This document shows, one piece after another, positions 48,835-60,700 of a DNA stretch of 64,000 nt; position 1 is the first letter of the stretch, and every line of letters starts with the position of its first letter. A program made the position numbers and the translations under genes. The DNA is from Mytilus trossulus (lineage: Eukaryota; Mollusca; Bivalvia; Mytilida; Mytilidae): contig NC_086386.1 in the NCBI RefSeq assembly GCF_036588685.1, positions 48,035,878 through 48,099,877 of the forward strand. The letters run 5' to 3'. The notes beneath the pieces were generated by a model. It did no database searches and was not told the DNA's origin. It saw nothing but the letters and a program-made list of their open reading frames with translations.

Positions 48835-49010
48835 ATTGTTTTTTTTTTTACTCTCTTTTTAATTGTTCTACATTTGTCATGAGGACCTTTCATAGTTGAC
48901 TATACGATATGGAATATGCCCATTTTTGACGGCAACGTTGTAACATATGGCTGCTTAAACATGGGTCATATTGTATTATTGACAATCATACTAAATCTTC
49001 TTATCTTATG
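48835..49010 (+). repeat. Dispersed repeat family A, diverged copy
   Basis: 'catagttgactatacgatat' and 'attgacaatcatactaaatc' are diverged versions of the family A core and end. The segment upstream to about 48450 may be the rest of the same copy. Confidence 0.5.
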
Positions 49011-49444
49011 CTAACCGCTTTGTAAAGGATTTTGTTTGCTTATGTCGTACTTTAACAACGTTGTATCCTCTATATTTAGCATGGAAACTTCGTGGATTTT
49101 TTTGGTCAGGCACCGCTTTAAAGACAACTTTGCATTCGTCGTCATCACTCTGTGGAGTTCAAACATACTGTTAAAAATAAAGATCATTTGTAATAATTTT
49201 CACTATAATTGCTCTCTTCTGTTTCTAACAAAATCGTAATACACCTATCAAAATGTATCGTAAACCATTGCATATGTTCTCTAAACTATGTTAAACGACA
49301 AACTAAAAGAAGAAAAATCAATCACTTACAATAGTAAATAAAAGAACAGACAGGTGCAAACAAATATGTCCATTTGGGTAAGAAATCATACATACTCGTA
49401 AGCGTGTATGTAAATGCAAATACAATTCATATAATATAGAAAAA

Positions 49445-50010
49445 AAAAAGAAGATGTGGTATGAATGCCAATGAGACAACTATCCACAAAAGACCAAAAT
49501 GACACAAACATTAACAACTATAGGTCACCGTACGACCTACAAACAATGAGCAAAGCCCATACCGCATAGTCAGCTAGAAAAGGCCCCAATAAGACAATGT
49601 AAAACAATTCAAACGAGAAAACTAACGGCCTTATTTATGAAAAAAATAAATAAACGAAAAACAAATATGTTACACATAAACAAACGACAACCACTGAATT
49701 ACAGGCTCCTGACTTGGGACAGGCATATACATAAATAAAGTGGCGGAGTTAAACATATTAGCGAGATCCCCCCTTACCTGGGACAGTGGTATAACAGTAC
49801 AACATAAGAACGAACTATAAAAGTTGAAAAAGGCTTTAACTCATCAGATAGACCAAAAATACAAGTGGACGTGGCCGCGAACTTATACATCCCGACACAA
49901 AAAGACACAATTAACAGATCTGAGAGTAATCGCAGTTATCTGACAGCTAGTTCAAAGCCACTAACAACTAATAAAAAATGCATGCCGCTAAGACTAAACT
50001 AACTGTTTTG
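49445..50010 (-). mobile_element. Dispersed repeat family A, longest copy
   Basis: Starts 'agatgtggtatgaatgccaa' and runs through 'gaccaaaatgacacaaacat', 'cgcatagtcagctagaaaag', 'caattcaaacgagaaaac', 'cctgacttgggacaggc' and on to 'caaagccactaac'. It is the most complete copy in the window and defines the family. No open frame of note. Confidence 0.75.
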
Positions 50011-50247
50011 ACATACAATTAGGAAGGAATAAGTCGGAGGTTGTTTGAAAAAATCAATTATACATAGTAGGTAAACTATTTAATCATTTCAGTACCACTA
50101 AAAATTCATAAGAAAAGGTCCACAGTATTAATATTTATTGTTTGATACAAAAAAGTTTAGTATGTTTTAATGCGTTAACATGACATTGCTTTTACTCAAA
50201 AACTATCACTCTGTACTTTAAAACTCGAATTTCATTTAAGGAATGAC

Positions 50248-50395
50248 TGTAATATTTGTTCTGTCTATGAAGAAATAACATAAAAAATGTGGTGCACACT
50301 GAATAACGCGCGTAGCGGGTTGTTTAACATGTGCACCACATTTTTTATGCTATTTCGAATAGACAGAAAAAATATATCAATCATTTCTTATAATT
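50248..50395. mobile_element. Foldback element
   Basis: Arms: 'aaaaaatgtggtgcacac' against 'tgtgcaccacatttttta', extended by 'tgtctatgaagaaata' and its counterpart. The loop 'aacgcgcgtagcgggttg' is GC-rich, as in the other foldbacks here. Confidence 0.8.
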
Positions 50396-51068
50396 TAATT
50401 CTAAATTCCATCTTAAACCGAAGAAAAAACGTTGCTGACGTCATGGTCACATGACTAAATTAGGTATATGGGCTGATAAACAAAACAACGCCAGTCAATC
50501 AGAAGACGCGTTACATCCAAAATTAAATTATTTGGTAAAATAAAAAAATAGATAAGATGAATGCACTTGTTTCAATGTATAACAATGACTTTATAGAAGG
50601 CGCAACAGATAATCTACTAAATGTAGGCACTACAAAAAGTAGGAGGTATGAAAAACAACTGCTGGGCACAGTACATAGTAACTGAATGAACTTCAAATGC
50701 TAACTTAAACTCTTTATACTAGGAACAACAGATAAACCACTAGCATCTTCAGAATACTATAAACGATGAATAAAATACATCAACGGTAGCAAGGGTTTTA
50801 GGATGACCCCTCCACAAATAAAAATATCATTAAATATCAAAATAAGGAGATTTGGAAGGATTGCTGAAGTTGTATGCAAAATCTATGACTTGCAAGTAGC
50901 CAATTTTCTATAACTTATTTATATGTTGCACTTTGGTATTTCTGTTCCGTTGTTTCCCTCTTACAAGTGCTGTATTTCCCTCGGTTTTACTTTTTATCCC
51001 GAATTTGTTTTCTCTCAATCGATTTATGACTTCCGAACAGCGGTATACTACTGTTGCCTTTATTTAAG

Positions 51069-51222
51069 AATTGAATGCTTCTTTTTGTAAATTTATTGGG
51101 ATGTAAAAGCGTCGACCGAAGTACATTTTGTATGAAGCGCGGATGCGCTTCATTCTAAAAATGTACGAACGGTCAACGCTTTTACAACCCTATAAAGTTA
51201 CAAAAAGAAGCATTCAATACTT
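51069..51222. mobile_element. Foldback element
   Basis: Arms: 'ttgaatgcttctttttgtaa' against 'ttacaaaaagaagcattcaa', continuing through 'gtaaaagcgtcgacc' and 'ggtcaacgcttttac'. An inner hairpin 'tgaagcgcggatgcgcttca' forms the tip. It closely resembles the organisation at 50248-50395. Confidence 0.85.
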
Positions 51223-51705
51223 ATAATTACATTTTTTAGCTAGGATTATAAAAACACGATTTTCATGAAGTTTAATTTTTAAATTCACCTGTGCACTTTA
51301 TTGTGGGACCTCGTGTCATCATGAATGAAATGTTATTGTCTCATGCGATGGCTTACGGAATAACATGTGATGTGCAATTAGCCAATCAGAATAACGTATT
51401 ATAATGGAACATACATCTAATGTAATTATTTAACCTTACAGAAATATGTAGCCTAACTTTAATGTCGTATATAACATCGTGGAATTATAATTTGATACAT
51501 GTTATGTTAAAGAAATTATCATTATTTTCAGTTTAAACTATTTATATGTAGTTTACAAATAATGTCTATCTATCAATACTGTTTTATAATAGCAATCGAT
51601 AATAACATATACGAGTTGGCACGTCTGCATATAAAATTATATCGAATGCTGAAAACTCGTTTATAATATCTGTACAGTTGGGTAGAAGGGAAGGGCTATT
51701 GTCTA

Positions 51706-54700
51706 ATGATAATGGTAATACTTAAGACAATGACTGCAAATGTAAGTCTTTTCTTTCTTTTATATGTTGCCCTTTGACATTTGCATAGAAAAAAAAATCT
51801 TATTTATATTTGAAATTATTTTATTTGTGAGATGGAAGTTATAAACACGATTAGTTTCTCTAATTTGTTGAAGTTATATCGGTATTCGGGGGGGGGAGGG
51901 GAGGGGGAGTCACAATGAATTGATTTTGATTTTTACATTAGAACTATTTCCATAAATTTTAAGTGAGTGTATAGAAGAAAATTGTTTTTCGTATGTTTTT
52001 TTTTATATTTTTATTGCACAGAACTGGTTGATGGTTTTTCATTCATATTGTACGTTTACAACGATTCTAGGAATGGTGTTTATGACAGCTTTGTTTGAGA
52101 TAACACATACAGCTTTATATTCACGTTTCTCTTCAACTCGTTTCAATGAAGCAAAGAGTTTTAGGTGGGTATGCACTGTGTGATGACAACTAGGTGTAAA
52201 ATTACTCGAAGATAACTTTTTTGTTTAACCGAGGGACTAGTACACGCTGGGAAAAATACCTAAAAACAGGAACTCATTTATGAACATTTAACTGACAAAA
52301 TATAGAAACCAAAGGACAATAAAAATCATTAGTCGGAGAAAAGTCAGATAAAAAGACAACACTTTGGCATAAAAAAAAAGGAACAGTGTAAACAACTTTA
52401 ACAATAAAAACACACTTACCATCAAACTAAAGACCGATCAAAACAAACTCCAGGAGAGAACTCAAATTCTTTAGAAGAATCAGCAGTTACTGTTTCACTA
52501 AAGATAGTGGTAATTTTTGTTTAATAGATATAGGAAGATGTGATATGAGCGCAAATGAGACAACTGTCCACCCAAATGACAATATTTTATAGAGTAAACC
52601 ATTATAGGTCAAGGTACGACCTTGGATCACACCGAACAACAAGCTATAAATGGCCCCAGAATTACTAGTGTAAAACCATTCAAACGGGAAAACTACCGAT
52701 CTAATCTATATATATAAAAAAAAGTTTAATGAGTATTTTAGGGGAGACAGTTTATTTAATTTAATGCGGTCTTGAAGCGTTTTAGTTTCCAAACTTTTAA
52801 TTACTATTGCGAAGACATTATCCACTCGCTAGTATATAATGTAATTGGACATAATACAAAAAAAAATGTTCTTAACACCGCTGGGTTTCAAATATATAGG
52901 ACATGAATATATTACACTGAATTGACATTGTGTTTTGAAACTTACATGGAGGCTACACTCTACGAATATAGTTTCTAAAACATGGTCTTTCAAATAGCTA
53001 TAGATAGTATATAAAAAAAAACCACCAGCACAGACCAATTCCTTTCAAGTTTTGTAGTTATGCATATCATAAACAAAATCATAGTATTACATTTGCATAC
53101 TTCTTACTAGTGTCTATTGTTTGTTTAGCAGTGTCCAGTGGTCAAATGCAAAGAACAGTTCAAGACAGACCGAGAATCTTTGCCCTCAGGGACAAAGTAA
53201 CTCGACTGAAGATTTACTTTGTATGGTATATATTTTGATATTAGGAAATACATTTGAAAGGAGGCAATTATCGCATTTTCTTATTACGCATTTATTTTCA
53301 AGGACAAAATCAGTGAAATATGTTTTATATCGATGGTCGCAAAATAACATTAAAACAACTTCCAATAAAGACATATTAAAGACCAATCATAATCGTATAT
53401 AAAAAAAGTACATGACCTGACTTTATACTGAAGAATGTACATGATTTTTGGTTATCTGTGTATTATCCCTTATTTCTATTAACTTCGTATTTACATTGCA
53501 TCATAGATCAAACTTATTCGTTCAATGTATGTTCATTGGTGTTATTAGGTCTTTTGATTGAGTTAAGCCATTCCAGTTGATAGAGAAACATAGTGCAGTG
53601 ATGTTACAATAATATGTCAGATAGTGGTGAAGGTTTTGTACCATTAAAACGTTTAAACACGCTGTAATTGTTTGCATTTGTCCTTAGTCAGGAATCAGAA
53701 TTTCAGTAGTTGTCGTTTGTTGATGTGGTTCTCGTTTCATGTGTTTTTTATGGATTAGACCGTTGTTTTTTTTCCGTTGGAATGTTTTTACACTGGTATG
53801 GGGATGGAGCTTTATAGCTTGCTGTTCGGTGTGAGACCAGGCTCCGTGTTATAAACCTATAATGGTTTACTTTATAAATTGTGACTTGGACGGAGCGTTG
53901 TCTCATTGACACTCATATAATTATATTCCTATACATGTATCTATATTCTAATCGAAATATAACCAACACTCGATTAATATTTATAAGACAACAGATATGG
54001 AACATTTCAGATTTTACCTCAATTTGAGAAACAGTATAAGAACCCTTGCTGGCATTCATCTACTGGGACACTGATGTGTCTTCCGTATTTTATTCAAATA
54101 GGTGTTACGAAATGTGGAACCAGTGACTTGTTTCATTCATTAAAGAGACATCCGGATGTAGCACACCTTCCAGCTGTCAAGGAGATAAACTTTTTCAACA
54201 TTAGGCACTATTATAGTATGTATAAATGATATGGAGAATGATTTTATTGTAAGCTCTCCTATTTACTTTTATTCCTATATTAGCTTTGAACGCGTGTTTA
54301 AAAGTGTTATCATTCGTTTTGCAGATCTGATAAATACCATTGCTGGTAGACCCTCAGTCATCAATGGTATCATCAGCCCAGTAGTCTGTAGTCAGTACTT
54401 TGTTACTTACATAATTTGTTACAAACCTTTTTAAGATTGTCCGTTTAAAATTTATTTAGAAACTAATTAGGTTTCAACTCGCGCCGGCAGATATGACTTT
54501 ATATGGATTCGGATATTAGTTTAACGTCCCTTTCTGGACACATAGCTCTTTAACTGTTCCGGTTCTAATACATCACTGAGCTTCAAATATTCGCTCTTTA
54601 GACTTCCTAAAAAAAAGTAAGAAAAAAAGCGTTCCGGTGCATCAAATTATGAAGTGTTGTTTTTACTTCTACTTAATTTTGTCAATGCAGAAACTTCGTG

Positions 54701-57700
54701 TTATTAAGGAAACAGAATGTGCAAAATTCTGTGTATTTCGATTTTGATGAGATTTGTTTATAAAATTATGATACATGCATTTATCGCTATTTTGTGCATT
54801 TTTCCTTTGATCTTTTTTTGTGATAATTTTCATATCATGCTTCTCGCTTGAGATCGAAAAAATATCGCTTGAAACTAAGGAGGCAACGTGGCGTTGCTAA
54901 CGAAATTGACATTGAAATTGACAACGTCGTCATAGGTAAAATAGCGATAAACAGATTATCATTGTTCATCTCAACTCGATTGCTTTTCTCGCTTTCGCTG
55001 TACCAGCTCAAGCGAGAAAATCAATCTCGTTGAGATAATCAACGATAATCTATAAATTCAGGTCGAGAACATGATAAATATAGATTCTAACATTGATACC
55101 AGTGGATTATCGGATTTATCCAATCGAGATAGTTAAATTATCAATTTTAAAGTCTGAGCCGCTTCGGCGAGGAATTTTTAAATTTATATTTAAACTATCG
55201 AGATTGGATAAATCCGATAACAACGAGTAACTATGTAAGAATCTGTTTCTCTAATGATTAAAAAGACATTTTCTTTTTTTGTTAACCGAAAATCCCCTTC
55301 GAGTGCCTTTCACATTGCACGAAGTTGTCTATTTCATTAACACCTGTTATCATATTTTGATTCATCCAGTTAGCTAAAAAGGTCATGACCCTTAAAATCA
55401 TCCAATGATCTTTTGAGATCACCAGCAACCACACGTTGATTAAATTTTTTATACATGGGGTTCGGAAAGGGATAAATTTCCATAGAATTAGAGAAAGTGA
55501 TTTATACTGCACTCATTCTATTTGAGCAGTCAAAATGCGTTGACCGTATATTTCTATGTCATATACAGTCACTGACCTGATATCACTTTTCCTCATGAAT
55601 ATTTAAATAGAAATTGTCGAAATTATATTTAATTATTCACATGACCTCTTCAACCTGTGTTTGTTTCCAATGCAAACAATGATGCGTTTAACGACTCAAA
55701 CTTGTTTTCTTTACAATTTTTGGGAACACTTATATCACTTATTTAAAATATTTTTTGTTTGCAACTTATAAATCCTTATGTTTTATGTTTATTGTTGATA
55801 TTTTAGTCTGTAAACAAACGAATCCGTTCACCATTGATTGCGGTTTTCAACAGGTAATGATGTACATTTCATCGTGGTGTATATTTCTCCGCCTGTGTGA
55901 TATGAGGCCTTTTTAAAGAGGGAATTTTCCCAATTTTTAAATCGAATAAATAACATTAACACACTAAACAACAATTGAAAATGTTGTTTCTTAGATTGCA
56001 GTATAAAGACAATAATAGTGCATTGACTTGACATATCAACGATATAAGGATTCGGCCCGAAACAGCCTCGCATTTCCCCGTTCCTAAGCCTCATCCTTAT
56101 ATCGTTGATATGTCAAGTAAATGCACTATTATTGTCTATATGCATATCATTATTGCTTTTTATGCCGGATTTTTTTATGTGCTAGTACACAGTCCACAGG
56201 AATACAACGCACCTTACCCAGACTCATAGATTTATTCTGATCCCAAGCCAACCAGTTTTTGCCTTTACTACTGTATGTCGTTTGCTTAGTTGAGAAGCCG
56301 CAAATACCATATGTATGTTTGAAGTCTTTGGTTTGACCCTCCCGTGTTCCAACCAACGACATCCCGCACTCGCGGCCGACACGTTGCAACGAGATCAGTG
56401 AGTGGGCAGTTATAAAATGAATGATATACAGACAATACTATGATAAAAAGAAAGAAGACAAACAAACAACTCACCACAAAAGTAAAGCAAGTATTATGCT
56501 TCAGAAAACGAGTCTTATAACAAAATCGCACATAGGCGTCCAAATATTAATCATTTTATCCCGGCTCCCATTTGTATTTCTTAAAATGTTTTAATAGGTT
56601 TAAATTTCGTCACTACTTAATTTGAAAATAAATTGTAATTGTATTGTTTAGGTTCGTCTTTTATTTTCCAGAAAATAGTGAAGATGGCCCATACCAAACA
56701 TTCAACAGTATGTAAATAAATTTAGAAGGGCAGCAAAATCTATTCAAGAACAAAGGGATTTAATAACGGGTAGGTGTATTATTGGATAAGGGGTTTCTGA
56801 ACGCCACATTAGCACGTGATAATTATATCGTTGCGATGGTATTAGCCTATTTAAAAGCATGCATACATCATCTATCAATACGCATTAATTTTTAGTTTGG
56901 AAAAAAGTCTCCAACACATATACATAGAGGAAACATAAAAGCTACATGACACTTTTATTTTTTAATTCTATTTTTTTGAGATAATGAGGTCATGAAATTA
57001 TGCAGGACATTAGAAATCCTCAACTAAATTATTATTATCTCATTTATATTGTTTTATCAGTGTGTCATATTTGTACGAGTTCAGTGCATGCTCACTGTTT
57101 TTTGTTAATATGTCTTTCGATTGAGTTAAGCCATTTCAATTGCTATTCTATAATGTGTATTTCTATATTGTGATGTTACATTAATGTTAGGGTGAAGGTT
57201 GGTGTCTGTTTAAAGGTTAAAAGCGGCTGCATTTGTTTGGACATGTCCTATGTGATTCTTGTTTCTCGTGTTGTATATAGATTAGACTGTTGATTTCCCG
57301 TTTGAATGATTTTCCAGTCATTTGTGACCTCTTTATAGCTTGTAGTTCGGTTCGAGACAAGCCTCGTGATGAAGACCGTACTGTTACTTATAATGGTTTA
57401 CATTTTACAAACTATGACTTGGATGGAGAGTTGTCTCATTGTCATTTATGATAGTAATTGAAACTACATGTTGTTTTGCTATATTTTCTAAATGTGCTTT
57501 ACATTTTACAACATGCTACTATTTATTTGTTTCTATTTTGTATAGGCGAGTTTTCTGTGAGATATATAGAAATGAACTGGTGGAAACTATTGCCTCAAAA
57601 TAGAGGTAGTCCAACGCCTATTGCCATAATTGCAGATACTATTCAACGTATCTTACCTAATGTCAAACTGCTTATAAGTCTTCGAGACCCGGTTGAAAGG

Positions 57701-60700
57701 TAAAATTTGCAATGTGCCATTTCTTGAATTTGTGAACTAATTCAGACCGTTAGTTTTTCTCTTTTGAACTGTTTTACATTTGCCTTCTCGGGGCTTTACA
57801 TAGCTGACAATGCGGTATGGGTTTTACTTATTGTTGAATGGTGACTTGTAGTTGTTATGTTTTTTCTTTGTATAATGTCGATCTTTTGTCAACTCAATAT
57901 GAGGGTGTATTTTTCTTTTTTGATATGCTAAAATAAATTAAGTGACTGGATTTTGTGAAGTTTTTTTTCTAATAGTCAAGAAACGAAATGCTTTATTAAC
58001 TTCATTTTCAACACAATATATCAGACTGTGTTCAAATTTAGCAAATGATTATAATTGAGTTAAGTCTGCCAATTGATATTCGTGTGTTTTTCTATGTTGT
58101 GATGTTATGCTATTGTTTCAGAAAAAGGGAGAAGGTTTGGATCCATTAAAACGTTTAATCCCGCTGCAAATGTTTGCACCTATCATAAGTCAGGAATCTG
58201 ATGTACAGTAGTTGTCATTTGTTTATGTAATATATGTGTGTCTCTCGTTTTTCTTTTTTTTTATATGGATTAGACCGTTACTTTTTCCGTTTGAATGGTT
58301 TTACACTAGTAATGTTGGGGCCCTTTATAGCTTGTTGTTTGGTGTGAGCCAAGGCTCCGTGTTGAAGGCCGTATATTAACCTATAATGGTTTACTTTTTT
58401 TTAAATTGTTATCTGGATGGAGAGTTGTCTCATTGGCACTCACACCACATCTTCCTATATAAATTGCAAATAAGAGTGCTTTTCTTTTAGATCAGTGGTT
58501 TATTCATATTTGACTCTACACAAATTGTATTATTGACACCAAATATACACAAATATTTTTTCATAGAAAGAACAATTGTTCAGAAGTATTTTGTGAAATA
58601 TTGCGTTACACGAATTTAAAGTTCTTATGTCGCTATAACTTCGACGTACATTTTAGATATAAAAAAAAATCATGCATTTCTTAGCAAAAGAAAATAGACA
58701 AAAAAATATGTGAAATATTGTTTTTAAAGGTCGAATCTTACATCGTTTCGTTAATAACAATACACTGAAAAAAATCAATAGATTATAGCTGGCATTTGTC
58801 ATGAAAACTCAGGCCGCCCCTATTATCATGATGCGTTCACACGTAATCCAAATTCGATTTGCAAAAACTAATCCGAATTTGTTTAAATCGAATTTGAAAC
58901 ATTTTACATCCGAAAGTAAATTTTAATAAAAATTACAATGCACGTCAAATTCGTTAACTTTTAATATGCATTATCAGTTAATTAATAATTATTCAATTCG
59001 AATTATAATGGAAAAAAAATTTCAACACCACAAGTACATTCAAATGCAAGCAAATTAACTAATTCGTATTAGCGAAAATGCATTTCTAATGCAAATTGAA
59101 AATGCCGCAAACTTAGCAAATTCGAATTCGGCTCGAATTTAGATAGAAGAGTGTGTGCACGTGATTAAAGAATCGATTCGCATTCGATTCTGGTTTAATT
59201 CAAAATAAATGTACGTGATATGTAGAAACCAATAACAAATCAATTGCATATACATACTTTTATATCTTTATATGTTAGAAATAAAGAAAGAAAGAAAGAG
59301 AGAAAAATAAATACTATTATAATAATGAAATTCGTTCTGTTCTAGTAAAGCCTATGCTTCCAAACATTTGTTGTTGTTTTTTTCGCGTTCCCAATGACGG
59401 TAAATCTGAAAAAGCGATTCGGACGCCATTTAATTCATATCTCGTGTTGATTTCTTCTTTTATAATAATAATGATGATACAAACAATTATAATAAAAAAA
59501 AAGTAATAAAAATCTGATTTTGTGAAGTTCCGACGAGTAATAATATTCTGACACGTTCCTTTTGAAGTCTATAGCTAAATCTAAAATATTAGGCTACGAG
59601 TTACGTTTTATGTATACAAAAACCTACACATAATTATAAATAAAACAAAGAAAACATTACAAAGAATGAACACTGACAAAAAATAATTTTTCATCATGTT
59701 ACCCTGCTGTCTAATAGTATTTGTTTCATACATCATTAGTTTTATAGCCATCGGCTATATTATTATCTTTCAAGATCGCAGTCTTTCTACTATTTCACGA
59801 AAAGAAAATGGAAGAAAGAGAATGTGAAGCCTTTCGAAACTTTTCTTTATCCAGCAATCAGCAAGATAAGAGAATGTATAAAGGAAAAGTCGGAATTTGG
59901 ATGCATAATGGAAAACGAACTTAAGGTAAATCTTTATGTGATTACAGCTGATTGCATTGAGTGTGTAGCTAAAGGTACCTTGCTTGCTAGCTGAACCGTG
60001 AAGTCATTATTTATGTTAGGTAAACGACCCATCTGTCAGAGTTAGTAGACTAGTCCGACAGATAACCAATCTATCTGTCTGAAGGACTAGGCGTTTTCGA
60101 AAAGATGGTGGAATACCTTACCTAATAATGAATTAACGGTTCAAGACAAAACAGACAAACAACAGTACACAATTTACAAAGAAAGAAAACCAAAGATTAA
60201 GCAACACAAATTCCCTCAAAACCTTGGGTGATCTAAGATGCTCTAGAAGGGAAAGCAGATACTGTTCAACGTGTGACTTCCGTCGTGTTTTTCAGTATGT
60301 ACAAATTAACTCGGTTGTTAGTTTGATTCGGTAGGTCACTTTCGGGAAAAAGGACGTAATTGAAGTTACGACATATCTAAAAGGAACATATCCGCTATCA
60401 TTTGTGAAACGGATATTCCGTAACGGTCATTGCAACCAACTCGTGATGTCTTACCCACTTGAAACTTTTCGTTTAATAACTTCCTTGTAAGCAAATATCA
60501 CGATATCACATACAAGCCCTGCAGTACCTATCAATTATGTAAAATATACTCCGTATACAGGTACTCCGTATTTAGCACTGCTGAAATGTTGCTACATAAA
60601 ATCGGACCCTGCACAATTGGGAAGCTGAAATCATCACTTTTGTGATAAATATAAAAAAGAAGATGTGGTATGTTTGCCAATGAGTCAACAGTCCACAAGA

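Noticed and set aside
56150-56543. Two overlapping minus-strand frames downstream of family D
   Set aside because: They overlap each other in different frames, lie inside a sulfotransferase intron, and show no known domain.
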